Shown here: piece by piece, positions 48,451-59,809 of the stretch | Position numbering within the stretch: the first letter of the stretch is position 1 | How the letters are laid out: the number at the start of each line of letters is the position of its first letter | Origin: Notolepis coatsorum | Taxonomy: Eukaryota > Chordata > Actinopteri > Aulopiformes > Paralepididae | Direction: 5' to 3' | Length of the DNA stretch: 64,000 bases | Assembly (NCBI GenBank): GCA_963971535.1 | Contig: OZ020599.1 | Coordinates: forward strand, 94,115,897-94,179,896 | Position numbers and translations under genes: made by a program | The notes under the pieces: generated by a model | Database searches by the model: none | The model's input: the letters and a program-made list of their open reading frames with translations, nothing else | Told to the model about the DNA's origin: nothing

Positions 48451-49053
48451 TGTGTATGTAGGCTAGGCCTGTCTGCCCCCCACCCCCCTGATGTTTGAGA
48501 GTTAAGAGTGGACAATAAGTGCTAATAAGATGCTGTGATTTGCTGTTGTTGCACAGACATGAAGCACTTTTTCATAAGCTCAGCTGCACTATTAATGTGT
48601 TTTTTTTTTCAAGTGTTGATGTTAGAATGTTCAGATGCACATCATGCACTTGTTTGTTTTTTATTTTATTTTTATATTGAAATGTTGAAGAGGAGATGTT
48701 GCAGTTGTTGCACAGTCATAAATGAAGCACTTTTTGCAGGAGATGTTGCAGATGTGGCACATAAATGAAGCACTTTTTTTGAAAAGTATACTACTTTTGC
48801 AATGTAGTTAAATAAAAGTTGTGAAAATGTGGTTGCGTGTTGTGTCAAGTGTACATATATTCATAGCACGGGGAGGCGCCGTGGCAGTCCGGCCCCTGGC
48901 CCCTTGGGTTTCTGACAATGTGGCCCCCTGAACAATTTAGTTGAATAGCCCTGTTCTACATGTTATCACAGTCTGTGTTGATGTTCTACACGTTATCACA
49001 GTCTGTGTTGATGTTCTACACGTTATCACAGTCTCTGTGCTGATGTTCTACAT

Positions 49054-49185
49054 CAGAATCCTTTCCCTCACATTCAGATTCCCGCATGTCGTAAAAAAAA
49101 AATGAAATAATACACTTTTTTAGAATCCTTTCCCTCACATTCAGATTCCCCCATGTCATAAAAAAAGAAATAATACAATCAGAAA
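49054..49185. repeat. Direct doublet (about 70 bp)
   Basis: AGAATCCTTTCCCTCACATT recurs at about 49056 and 49121, with intervening A-runs. Confidence 0.85.
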
Positions 49186-49480
49186 TGTATATCTAAGTAT
49201 ACACCCGCCTCCCCCTGACTCTGGAATAGCACCTCTCTTTCTGCTAATTACACGGCATACATATGTTACCACCTCTGTTTGTCACCTTTTAAATATCGCT
49301 TTCTTAACTGCAGGGAACATGTGAGAGAGAGAGAGTTACAGCTCTGGAGATGAGCTATCAATCACCACGTATGAAAACCACCGATTTTCTCCCCTCCCCC
49401 CCCCCCACACACACACACACACACACCCACACACACACACACACAGGTCTATATAGTATGTGGGCATAGAGACACACACA
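49186..49480. other. Intergenic with (CA)n
   Basis: CA-rich tract at 49406-49445. Nothing else recognised. Confidence 0.4.
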
Positions 49481-49672
49481 CTCAGGTCTATATTGTTTAC
49501 ACTGTTTATATTTTTATATGCTGATCTAATTTAATTGCCTATATTTATGTCTTTCTACTATTACCCTGCCCATGCCTATACCTCCCCTGCCCCCTCCCCC
49601 ATGATGCTACTGTATGACACCCGAGTTTCCCTAAGGGGATCAATAAGGGAACATCTTATCTTATCTTATTGC
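49481..49672 (+). mobile_element. LINE 3' end
   Basis: CTAAGGGGATCAATAAGGGA followed by (TCTTA)n is the common fish LINE terminus. It is similar to 63040-63090. No coding part. Confidence 0.6.
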
Positions 49673-50073
49673 ATGTGAGAATACACACACACACGACACA
49701 CAGACACACACACACGACACACAGACACTAGCAGCAGATGGACCACCCTGAGGCAGAGCTGTGAGACTTGTTCCAGGGTAGAACAGCCATATGATTACTA
49801 AGATCAGGTGTGCTTCCACACAATGGCGCCTCCTGCTCTTTCCCTGCTACTACGTGTGTTCCTGCCCTCTGGACAAACCAGGACACAAAACAACAGCGGC
49901 ATCTGTGGCAGGTAACGCGGCCCCTCTGCGGACAAATCTGGATAATGACGCACCTCGACCATTTGTTGCAGTTAAAATCACTGTTGCTCCTCTCAGAGGC
50001 TCCACACGTGCCCCCCCCCCCCCCCCCCCCCCCGGCCCCGTGCAACATGTGCGGGACGCGGTGAGAGCGGGAC
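49673..50073. other. Unique intergenic with poly-C
   Basis: 49740-50005 is unique and could be conserved non-coding DNA; poly-C of about 25 at 50010-50034. No exon recognised. Confidence 0.3.
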
Positions 50074-50119
50074 GCTGGAGCCAGTGTTGTTGTACTTAAG
50101 TCCGAGTCCTGGACTGATT

Positions 50120-50494
50120 GATGGATTGAAAATGTTATTAACAGATTGCAGAATGGGTACAATACAGTACAGCTCAATACACACAATTGTTAAGGGGATG
50201 CAGACCAGAGAAAGACTTTCGTCTTTTTTACATCAGGGTCCCCCATTTTCAATTCACCATAACATATATGACATACAGATAGACAGTAGCCTACTGCTAC
50301 ATCTATACATTTATGACATACCAGATTTACAAATACAGTACTGTTTTTGATACAAGAAGAGTCTAAAAAAGAGAGTATATACATTTGACGGAGAAACTAC
50401 ATTGGAGGAGGTTGGTAGATTGGTAGAAGGGGGGGGGGGTGTGGGGGGGAAACTGTACATTGGAGGGGGGGGGGGGGTTGGGTAGGCGTGCACT
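50120..50494 (-). mobile_element. LINE 3' end with 14-bp target duplication
   Basis: Same family as 10415-10877 and 32244-34175 (GGTACAATACAGTACAGCTC; CCCCCATTTTCAATTCA). Flanked by GTCCTGGACTGATT at 50106-50119 and 50495-50508. It is 5'-truncated within the 3' UTR, where two poly-G runs (about 50429 and 50466) lie. Confidence 0.9.
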
Positions 50495-50734
50495 GTCCTG
50501 GACTGATTTTCAGGACTCGTGACTAGACTTCGACTTGAGCACTGATGACTTTTGACTTGGACTCGAGCATTGACTGCATTCGGACTCGGAAGGTGCAGAT
50601 GAGGACTCGGATTTGGACTGGCATAAGATATTGATGGCTATATTAATACGGTAACATTATTTAATTTCGTGCAAGGGCAGACACGTGTGTTCCACCTACA
50701 TGCAGATTCACGTTGATACCCTCATGTTCAGTAC

Positions 50735-51511
50735 TTAAAGGAACACGCCAACTTTTTGGGAAATTCGCTTATTTGCCATCTACCCTGGAGTTAGACAAGC
50801 AGATACAGTACATACCCGTTTCTTCTCTGTATGCATTAGGCTTAGGGAATAGCCGCACCGTTAGCCTAGCTTAGCGTCATTCACTGGAGGTTGGTGTGCC
50901 AGTGTAGCCTAGTTCCCAACAGTCACGAAATACACTTCAAATACAACTCCAAAACGTTCCTGTAAACATGTTGTGACCTGTGTATTCACCACGTGGAGAA
51001 ATAATTAAAAAAAATTGACATTTTAGTTTTCTAAGCAGATATATACTCTAAAATGTTTTTGCCGAACCAGTGCTGCCTGGGCGCAGTGATTTCATCACCT
51101 CAAAAGCCCTGTTGTTTTTTGAAAAACAGGGCTTTTGAGGTGATGAAATCACTGCGCCCAGGCAGCAGTGGTACTGGTTTGGCCAAAAAAGAAATCGGAT
51201 TATATCTGCTTAGAAAACAAAAATGTCTAATTAAAAAAAAGAATATCTCCATGTGGTAAATACACAGGTCACAACATGTTACAGGAACGTTTTGGAGTTG
51301 TATTTGGAGTGTATTTCGTGACTGTTGGGAACTAGGCTACACTGGCACACCTACTTCTAGTGAATGGCGTTAAGCTAGGCTAATGGTGCAGCTGTTCCCT
51401 AAGCCTAATGCATACACAGAGAAGAAAAGGGTATGTACTGTATCTGCTTGTCTAACTCCAGGGTAGATGGCAAATAAGCTAATTTCCCAAAAAGTTGGCG
51501 GGTTCCTTTAA
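50735..51511. mobile_element. Long palindromic MITE (777 bp)
   Basis: Two arms of about 385 bp pair over nearly their whole length around a centre near 51118 (CAAAAGCCCTG...CAGGGCTTTTG). Ends TTAAAGGAACACGCCAACTT and GTTGGCGGGTTCCTTTAA. Arm identity is roughly above 90% by eye. No coding frame. Confidence 0.92.
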
Positions 51512-51764
51512 GATGCCGCATTGTGTGCTTTGCTTACACAGATTTTACATCAAATTCCAGCAAGAGCACTGTTGAGTGGACTCAACCTTGATGACTCGGA
51601 CTTGGACTTGGACTAGGGTAATGGGGACTCGACTCAGGCTCTTCTTTGGTGACTCGGACTTGGACTCGGACACGAACACTTGGGACTCGAGACTCGACTC
51701 GGACTCGAGATTTAGTGACTCGACTACAACACTGCCTGGAGCCACGACGAAGCTCATCCTGTAA

Positions 51765-51910
51765 ATGGTGCATTTATATAGCGCTTTTATCCAAAGCAAT
51801 TTACAGAGTGTTCAAAGAGAAACAAATAACATAATAGAAGCATTTGTGAATCATCACGCAGACTACATTATGAAAGTAGCCGAAATGCCTGCAGAGCTTA
51901 TAGCTTATTA
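51765..51910 (-). mobile_element. SINE tail fragment and flank
   Basis: GGTGCATTTATATAGCGCTT then TTATCCAAAGCAATTTACAG match the 3' end of the SINE at 51911-52182. Truncated. Confidence 0.6.
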
Positions 51911-52182
51911 TCTAAATGGTAAATGGTGCATTTATATAGCAGCTTTTATCCAAAGCGCTTTATAATACTGTATGTTCCTCACATTTGACCCATTCACTCT
52001 CACATTCTCACACCGATGGCAGAGGCAACCGTGCAGGGTGCCGACCTGCTCATCGGGAGCAGTTAGGGGTTAAGTGTCTTGCTCAAGGACACTTCGACAC
52101 GCTGCCCGGGAGGAGTGGGAATCAAACTGAGAACCTCTGGATTACTAGACGACTGCGCTACCTCCCGAGCCACTGTCGCCCC
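51911..52182 (-). mobile_element. tRNA-derived SINE, complete
   Basis: Minus strand: head GGGGCGACAGTGGCTCGGGA (A-box TGGCTCGGGAGG), a B-box-like region, then CTTGAGCAAGACACTTAACC, and the tail AAAGCGCTTTGGATAAAAGC. It is the family of 19158-19435. Confidence 0.85.
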
Positions 52183-52189
52183 AAGAAGT

Positions 52190-52470
52190 ATTGCAGAGCA
52201 AGATTTGCTTACTGCACTGGCAGATTATTATACTTGTTTCAAGCACATATTAGTTTTAATTTCTTATTTTTGCAATATGGAGTTCTCTCTCCTGATTGGA
52301 TGAAGTGGGAACAGGATACCAGAAAATGCATTTTGTGTTTACTGCAGAGCAGGAGGGACTGGGAGACCCATGTTACTGACCACACACTCTATATCAGCGA
52401 TGGCTGTCGGAATGTAGAGCTATTATTTTAACATGTAGACAACAAAATACCACTCACGGCGCCTTTAAAT
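52190..52470 (-). mobile_element. Partial foldback MITE, centre plus one arm
   Basis: The reverse complement of about 3438-3715: GCTTACTGCACTGGCAGAT, GATTGGATGAAGTGGGAACA and the end CACTCACGGCGCCTTTAAA. Confidence 0.75.
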
Positions 52471-52949
52471 GGCAGAGGCTGGATGAAACTATACCTCTTG
52501 ATGGCAATTCAGTCTGCATTCACGAATTGCGCTCTGCACTGCCTGAGGTCACAGTGGAAATGAGTCTGCACTGCCGCTTCTACTAATGAGCACAGTAAAT
52601 GCAATGAGCAACGTCACCTATGCAATATTTGGTCAGCTATCAGTGCTAGCTGTGTGACAATAATTACAGTGTACCAACACAAGTAGACATAAGTGGTTTG
52701 CATGCAGTAAACACAAATACTGTGTACACGCCTAACCTTTACCTGGAAGGTTTGTGGAGAGGAGAAGCTCAACTGACATTCAACCTGATGATATCTGTTG
52801 ATATTCAATCTCCTCCTGGCTGTGAGTAATCTCACGTCATGTAGGAGCCCTTTACGGTGCCACTCTCTCTGTGGTGTCTGGACAAGCCCCACTTTCCACC
52901 GCTGGCTTCAAACATCAACCGGAGTGGGGGGGGGGGGTCCCCCTTGATC

Positions 52950-52951
<2 letters not shown>
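52471..52951. other. Intergenic, unique
   Basis: Non-repetitive, possible conserved non-coding DNA. Poly-G at 52926. Confidence 0.3.

Positions 52952-53010
<59 letters not shown>
52952..53010. repeat. (CT)n microsatellite
   Basis: CT run of about 29 units. Confidence 0.95.
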
Positions 53011-53014
<4 letters not shown>

Positions 53015-53314
53015 CCACCCTTGCTTTAGTAAACACGATAATAGCAGCGATGTGTTGGTGTGGGCTCACATGTTAACACTGTGGCTGTCAAAGGCCATCA
53101 GGACCCTTCAAAGGATGATGGCTCTCTGAAGTGGGCTCTCTCTCTGTAGCAGCCATTTTCCACTTGACTGGTCCCACACACAAAGGGTTAGGGACTGGTA
53201 GCCCCCAGCAGCTGTGCTAGACTGGTCAAAGGGGGGGGGGGGGGGTACAGAGGGGGAGGGGGCGATATTAGGGTAGGGGACGTAGGCTAATAGAGAAGAA
53301 TGCACGACATAAAT
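53011..53314. other. Intergenic with poly-G
   Basis: G14 at about 53231. No gene recognised. Confidence 0.4.
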
Positions 53315-53870
53315 GCAGTGGATCCCGTTGTGTTTCTAAGGCGTTATTTTACACAGTGACTCGCAAAGGTAGCCTGTTTGATCGATGATATTCACGATGG
53401 TAAAAAACGTTGCGACTCGTGTTTTCCTTATATTATTTCGGTAATCGTAATTGATTTATTTTATTTTGACAATATATAAATAAACATGTGACAGATACAC
53501 AGTATGGAATACTGCCAAGGATAGACACAAAAAATCTCAGAGCTTATTTCCATTGTGGTCCTTGTAGGGGGGGGGGAACGAAGTGTTCAGACATGGATCA
53601 TTGTATCATACAGACATCGTAAAGACACATGACATCACAACACATCACATAGACATAACATAGACACATAAAAACATGTAAAAGTGGTGTGATATCATCA
53701 CGTTAACCTATACAGTTGCACAGGTAAGACATGACATTATTTTAACCTATACAGTTGCACAGGTAAGATGTGACATTACTTAATACTAAAGTAAAAACTA
53801 ACATGGGGAAAATGCCCCCAAATGATACATCATTAGCATCGCATTGCATTGAGTGAGAGCTGTAGGAGTG
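53315..53870. repeat. Dispersed repeat, copy 1 (pairs with 58860-59080)
   Basis: GCAGTGGATCCCGTTGTGTT, GATGATATTCAC and CATCATTAGCATCGCATTGC have counterparts at 58860-59080. An AT-rich insert at about 53455-53800, with a LINE-like 3' end on the minus strand and a 39-bp doublet (TTAACCTATACAGTTGCACA), is missing from the other copy. Confidence 0.65.
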
Positions 53871-53975
53871 TAGGAGTGTCTCCATTTAAAGGCAAATGTA
53901 GGAGTGTAGGAGTGTCTCCATTTAAAGGCAAATGTAGGAGTGTAGGAGTGTCTCCATTTAAAGGCAAATGTAGGA
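53866..53975. repeat. 36-bp tandem repeat, three copies
   Basis: GTAGGAGTGTAGGAGTGTCT plus CCATTTAAAGGCAAAT. The single-copy relative at 59048 shows only one GTAGGAGTGTAG, so the array grew in this copy. Confidence 0.9.
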
Positions 53976-54592
<617 letters not shown>

Positions 54593-55664
54593 GGGCCCAG
54601 TCAGCTCTCATTCAGCACAGGGAGAGGGGTATGCATTTTCATAAATCATTTCTTGACACCACATCAAGGTTACATGGCTGGCAGTCTGTAGCTTGTAAAT
54701 TGCCTTTGCACTGACAATGCAAGGGAGCGCCGTTGGGATTTCACTAACTCAGTAGCCGTGTGCGATTGGAAAATTGAGGATGACCTTTTGTCAAATTGCG
54801 ATAATAATGCATTCATTGTAAACCAATACAGTGATGCAAAACCAGCACTATATAATGCTAGAGCAGTGGAAGTATATATACGCCATTAAATCATAGCCAA
54901 CATGCACCCAGACACGCGCCCTGCACCTCAGTAGCTATTGTTACCCGTCGAGGATGAGCCGGGGCTCTGTGCTGCCCGCAGTGTCGGGGTAATAATTAGC
55001 TCACTACAGCAGTGTAACAAGTTTTGCACCCCCTCCCTGCTGTGCAGCGCTGTAATTGGTCCCCTCATGTGGCACAGTCGGCGCCCGAGAACAAAGAGTT
55101 CCCAGAGGGGGAGTCCATGCTGACCCATGCTGAACCCTCCACAACAATGACAGGCAGGAAGCATTTACATAATGCTGACAGACTTGTCTCTTTCCTAGGG
55201 TGGAGCGCCAGGCACTTCATTAAAGCAACATCAATACCTGCTGATGGAAAAGGAGGAGTAGGCCCACACGGGCCCATGCTGTCTGCGGGAAGACACTATA
55301 GTGACACGAGGATGTCACATTCAATTTTGAACAAATGGTCGGCGTTTATTAAATGGGGTTTTCTGTGGAAATTGATAGGAGAGGAGGAGGCTGCGAGATG
55401 CCGTCTGAACATTGCCGCCTCGTGCCTGTCCATGTCTATGCGTGTCACTAAATTGTCCGCATGCATCAGCAATTGGTCTCTCCGCAAGCTGTTCACCTGA
55501 AAATAGCTGCCAAAATCGCTCTCCCTGTGGGGTAACTCGAGCAAAATGCGCCCCCCCCCCCCCCCCCCCCCTATCTACTGAACGCTCTGTCGATATTTAC
55601 TGACAATGCCGCGCTTCTGTCCACTTTTCCCATTTGGTGGTTTGGCTTTTACACTTTGCACTCA
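54593..55664. other. Unique intergenic block, candidate conserved non-coding DNA
   Basis: 54930-55500 is non-repetitive with motifs such as GAACAAAGAG (SOX-like) and CATTTACATAATGC. A 158-codon open frame (55024-55500) resembles no protein family and its codons look random. Poly-C at 55550-55571. Confidence 0.35.
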
Positions 55665-55760
55665 GTTGAACGTACAGTAACATGCTACTCAGTGAACCCT
55701 GCATGACATACTGTTGAACGTACAGTAACATGCTACTCAGTGAACCCTGCATGACACACT
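55665..55760. repeat. 48-bp direct doublet
   Basis: GTTGAACGTACAGTAACATG occurs at 55665 and 55713. The copies differ at one base. Confidence 0.9.
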
Positions 55761-56640
55761 GTTGCCACAGAACGCTACTGCGGGGAGATCCTGCAAAGTC
55801 AGACACACACACACACACACACAGGTGACATATCTGTGGATTCAGCAGCAGGGCCCGAGCTCCCAGAGCGTGCATCCAGACCGGTGAGTTCATTCATTCA
55901 TTCATTCATTGCATCACGGTTCTCTGAATTCATTCTCTTATCCAGTTAAAGGGAGGAGGGTAAATCCTCCTTCCATTTGACACACTGTTCATTTAGCTGA
56001 GAGGCACGGCGGCTGTGGCTGGGGGATAAGGAAGGGGGGGGTGGAGTGGGGGGTGGTGGTAGGGGGGTCTCTCTCTCTCTCTCTCTCTGGGAGGTGTCGT
56101 CCTGAGCAGATGGACCTCTCAGTGGCGTAGTAAGTGGGAGTCTTCACATGGCGGAGGAGACTGCAGGATCTCACAGAGGACCGGGACTCGGGCATCCAGG
56201 TGGCCACGGCCCCCCTCCTGACCAGCTGGAAGAGCGATGGGACCATATGACACTCGCTAGGAAAATGATACACTTTCCTTTGCCGCTTTTGTTTCGTCAA
56301 TGCCTCGACAACAAAAGCCCGAGCCAATCAAGGAACTTAGCTAAATGAAGCTAGGGGGGAGGGGGGAACGGGGGGGCTGCTGGGGATCCTTTTGGTTTGC
56401 GTACAAATATTCAAGGTCACTGAAACAAAAGGGGAGCCGCATTTGCATGCAAGGTGCAGGTGAATTGTCGAGTTTGTTAGCTTAGTCACGTGATATGAGC
56501 GTATAAACTCTTTGCGTAAAAAGAATTAAACACAAAAGAAGGAGGAGATGAAAGCACTTCAGACAACTCTTCAGCCTCAATATCACATACTTTGGGAGAC
56601 AAGAGATCATACAAACCCATAAATCAGTTCAGGTTGTATC
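55761..56640. other. Intergenic
   Basis: (CA)n at 55803-55822, (ATTC)n at 55891-55910, G-rich 56030-56070 and (CT)n at 56070-56088. 56140-56350 is unique. No gene recognised. Confidence 0.35.
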
Positions 56641-57745
56641 AACAACTACCTGCAATGTTCTTAACTGCCCACCTCATACTATAGTGAACCCATATAATCT
56701 GTATGATAGCAAGTACAACAGTGCTGTATATACAGCATATTTACATTTATATTTTAACACCTACAGTATAAATATATCCATATTTGTCTGAATATACCTG
56801 TGTATAACCCCTCTATATATAACCCATAGCCCTGTATGATAGCATGTACAATAATGCTGTATATACCATATATATATATATAATATATATATTTATTCTC
56901 ACCACATATATATATATAAATCTGTCTGTACTTACCTTTATATTACCTTGTAGATACTATATCTGTAGAGCGGCTGGGTGGCGCAGTGGACATTGCGCTC
57001 ATCACCAACGCAAGAGACACCGGTCTCGAATCCGGCTGTCGGCGTTGCCTCCGGCTTGGGCCGGCCGTCATACTGACTCAATTGGCAGAGTCAGCGGGAG
57101 GGGAGTCGATGGGTGGTAGTCTGGTCGTTGTAAACAGCGACTCCTACAGGTCGGTCAGGGCGCCTGCACAGCAAAGACAGGAAATGGCGAGGGTAGTGTG
57201 AGCCTCCCACACGTTACACCTCGCCAATGAGAGTCCGCGCTGGCAGGTGAAAAGAAGTGACTGGCTGCCTCCACATGTATCGGAGGGGACATGTGATGGG
57301 CTTCTATCCTCCCTACGACCGGCCAGTGGGGGGCACGTGCGAGCAACGATCAGGACAGGGGAGGGAGAATTGGCACAAGAGGAAAATTGGGATGGGAGAA
57401 AAATCACAGAAAAAGGAGGAGAAAAAGTAGGTAAAAAAATATATATATATACTGTATCTGTATATATCCTACTCTTACTAATTACGCCGCCAGTATGACT
57501 ACTACCATACTGCATTTATACCTGTATCACTGTACATTAATACTACAACTCTGTACATACATGTGATTAGCACTACACTCCGCAGTACTAATTTGTATAT
57601 TGAGTTTAATCTCCTGTATACATTGTATATTACTGTTGCACTTTACTGTTACATTTGCACTCTGGTTGGACGCCAAACTTATTTTCGTTGTACTGTACTT
57701 GTGCTGTATGATGATGACAATACATTTGAACGTAATCTAAATTGA
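56641..57745 (+). mobile_element. LINE 3' UTR, split by a SINE
   Basis: An AT-rich 3' region ends ACGCCAAACTTATTTTCGTT, then GACAATACATTTGAA, a common fish LINE terminus. The SINE 56968-57448 is inserted in it. No coding part. Confidence 0.6.
56968..57448 (+). mobile_element. tRNA-derived SINE, complete
   Basis: A-box TGGCGCAGTGG, B-box TCTCGAATCC. The body and tail are homologous to 26416-26902 but clearly diverged. Target duplication ATACTATATCTGTA (56954-56967) and ATACTGTATCTGTA (57449-57462), with one difference. It is an older copy than those at 26416 and 34632. Confidence 0.88.
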
Positions 57746-58235
57746 ATGTGCACATTTACAACACTATAATATTAGATTCACCAAAGTGAGGAGAGTCGCA
57801 TCATGTCCTCAGCTGATCCTTGGCCCCGGAGGCGACACTGGGCTAATTATGAGCCTTTTTTCTTCCGTGTGGGTGTTTTGTTTTTACTCGGCGTCGGAGG
57901 TCAGGGAAGCCCCCATGTGGCCCGGCGACAGGGGGCAACAGCCAGCGGACCCCTCTGGGGGTGGGTAATTAGAGCCCTCCTCCCTTTGCCCCCTTCAGAC
58001 CCCCGAGCAGCCTACAGACCCCTCGCTCCCCGTCTGAGGGGGCAGGGTGTGGGGTCAGGGGAGGAGGAGGAGGAGGAGGAGGAGGAGCAGCTGCTGAAGA
58101 GGAAAGCACTCTCTGGTTCCCATGGACGTCCGGCGTCCTTCTGTTCTCCTCAGAGAGGATGTGCAGCAGCATCCTAGATCAGGATGATAGAGGGACCAGA
58201 CGGGACTGACGGTGTCTAATGACCAGGCTGCCTAT
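57746..58235. other. Intergenic, GC-rich with (GGA)n
   Basis: Unique GC-rich sequence 57790-58050 and (GAG)n at 58061-58087. No recognised exon. Confidence 0.35.
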
Positions 58236-58700
58236 GTTGTCTCTGTCTCTCTCTGCTCTCTCTCTCTCTCATCTCTCTCTCCCTCACTCTCCCTCTCTCT
58301 TCCCCCCCTCTCTCTGCTCTCTCTCCCTCTCAGCTCTTTCTCAGCTCTCTGCTCTCTCTCCCTCTCAGCTTTCTCTCTCATCTCTCTCTCCCTCTCATCT
58401 CCCTCACTCTCCCTCTCTCTCAGCTCTCTCTCTCCCTCTCAGCTCTTTCTCAGCTCTCTCCCCCCTCTCTCTCTCTCTCTCTCCCTCACTCTCTCAGCTC
58501 TCTATCTCTCAGCTCTCTATCAGCTCTCTCTCTCTCTCCCCCTCTCCGTCTCAGCTCGCTCTCTCTCTCTCAGCTCTCTCTCTCTCTCAGCTCTCTCTCA
58601 GCTCTCTCTCCCCCTCTCTCTCTCAGCTCTCCCTCTCCCCCTCTCCGTCTCAGCTCTCTCTCTCTCTCAGCTCTCTCTCTCAGCTCTCTCTCTGTCTGTC
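58236..58700. repeat. (CT)n with CAG interruptions
   Basis: CT tracts interrupted by repeated CAGCTCTCT units. Ser-Leu frames are artefacts. Confidence 0.95.
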
Positions 58701-58859
58701 TTTCTCTGGTCTTTGCCAGCCATTTGTCAGTGTTCAGCCATCTTCAGTGTGGATGGTTCATCAATCGTCGCATTTCAGTCAGTATTTGAAAAAGTTTACA
58801 TTTCAACACACAGTAGAAGACAAGTATGTTTTTATTTCCTTTATTTTTTTTATTCAAGA
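58701..58859. other. Intergenic
   Basis: Nothing recognised. Confidence 0.4.
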
Positions 58860-59080
58860 ATGCAGTGGATCCCATTGTATTCCTAAAGGCGTCACTAGCC
58901 TATTTGATGAATGATATTCACACGGGTGACACTTTGCAATGCATGTTTTCATTATGTTATTTCAGTAATACTCTCTACGCAGAGAAAATGCCCCCAAAAT
59001 GACAGGTGCATCATTAGCATAGCATTGCATTGACTGTGAGCCTGGAGGATGTAGGAGTGTAGCCTCCTTGAAGAGTAGAG
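58860..59080. repeat. Dispersed repeat, copy 2 (pairs with 53315-53870)
   Basis: GCAGTGGATCCCATTGTATT, GATGATATTCACA-like sequence and CATCATTAGCATAGCATTGC align with copy 1 in order. Both copies follow a long (CT)n tract. Confidence 0.65.
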
Positions 59081-59590
59081 TCATGATTATATAGTAGTGT
59101 ACTAGCCGCCAGCGCCATCTAGTGTTACAATGCATAACCGCAGACTGATCATTTGATGCAAGACTAGGAAAACAAACAACACGAAAAAAATATTTAAATA
59201 ATCATTTATAATTAAATACAAGTAGGTAGTTTCCTTTTTCTGAATCGGTGTTTGTTGTATTTTTCTAGATGTTCTCACGTGAAGCAGTAATGTTTTACAA
59301 TGACATGAAAATAAGACAATAAAGATATTAAAATCATAGTGTCAAATATGCAAGAAGAAAAAAAATCAGTGCAATCAGAAATCAGTGCAAACCAGAAACT
59401 TCAAATGGCAAAGGAAGAGGGGATTGATGATTTAACAAGGAGGGAAGCTGCGGTGGTGCAGGGCTGAAAGGCAGTTCAACAAAATTCTTAATGAATTGAA
59501 AGCTATAGAAACTGACTCTATTGATGTTTGTAATTGTTTCAATTGAAATAGGATCACATGGCTTACCTGCACTTTTGAGCTGTTCTTAAC

Positions 59591-59593
<3 letters not shown>
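59081..59593. other. Intergenic
   Basis: AT-rich, nothing recognised. Confidence 0.4.

Positions 59594-59644
<51 letters not shown>
59594..59644. repeat. (GT)n microsatellite
   Basis: About 25 GT units. Confidence 0.97.
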
Positions 59645-59647
<3 letters not shown>

Positions 59648-59809
59648 GTACTGTATGAAACTACTGTACTGCTGCCGTTCTTGGCCAGTTGGCACTTGGA
59701 AAAGAGAGAAGAGATTCTAATCTAAATGGGTCTGACCTGATAAGTAAAGGTTAATGAATAATTTATTAAACATGAACTCCAGGTAATGATCACAGTGACA
59801 CCAATAATT
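59645..59809. other. Intergenic
   Basis: Nothing recognised beyond AT-rich sequence. Confidence 0.4.

Larger units (their letters stand above)
47334..48953. mobile_element. hAT element with transposase remnant, inside the minisatellite
   Basis: CAGGGCTATTCAACTGGCGG at the left and TTAGTTGAATAGCCCTG at the right. Flanks TTCTACAC (47326-47333) and TTCTACAT (48954-48961) form an 8-bp duplication with one difference. Subterminal GGCCCG-rich sequence is typical of this hAT (Charlie/ZBED-like) group. Contains the reading frame 47492-47983 and a nested MITE 47995-48450. Confidence 0.92.
42722..49053. repeat. 28-32-bp minisatellite, about 120 copies, transposon-split
   Basis: The unit core is GTTCTACACGTTATCACAGT, followed by one of CTCTGTGCTGAT or CTGTGTGCTGAT (32 bp), CTGTGCTGAT (30 bp) or GTGCTGAT (28 bp). 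Repeat sequence occupies 42722-44431, 45367-47333 and 48954-49053 (about 3.8 kb). Two hAT elements occupy the gaps. No spacers vary, so it is not CRISPR-like, and no frame is coding. Confidence 0.97.
50082..51734. mobile_element. hAT-like element, doubly interrupted
   Basis: CAGTGTTGTTGTACTTAAGT at the left and GACTCGACTACAACACTG at the right. Flanks GCTGGAGC (50074-50081) and CCTGGAGC (51735-51742) differ at one base. The interior is rich in GACTCG/ACTTGGAC repeats. It is interrupted by a LINE 3' end (50120-50494) and a palindromic MITE (50735-51511). Without them it is about 0.5 kb. Confidence 0.75.

Noticed and set aside
42722-49053. CRISPR-like repeat array
   Set aside because: Units abut without variable spacers, and the context is a vertebrate genome; it is a minisatellite.
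51545-51834. Arg/Ser/Thr-rich small frames
   Set aside because: Caused by GACTCG/ACTTGG repeats inside a hAT element.
55024-55500. 158-codon host gene
   Set aside because: No family resemblance, no splice context, and an overlapping opposite-strand frame of similar quality; more likely non-coding unique DNA.
58212-58914. Ser-Leu-rich proteins of about 225-230 residues
   Set aside because: Translation of the interrupted CT microsatellite.
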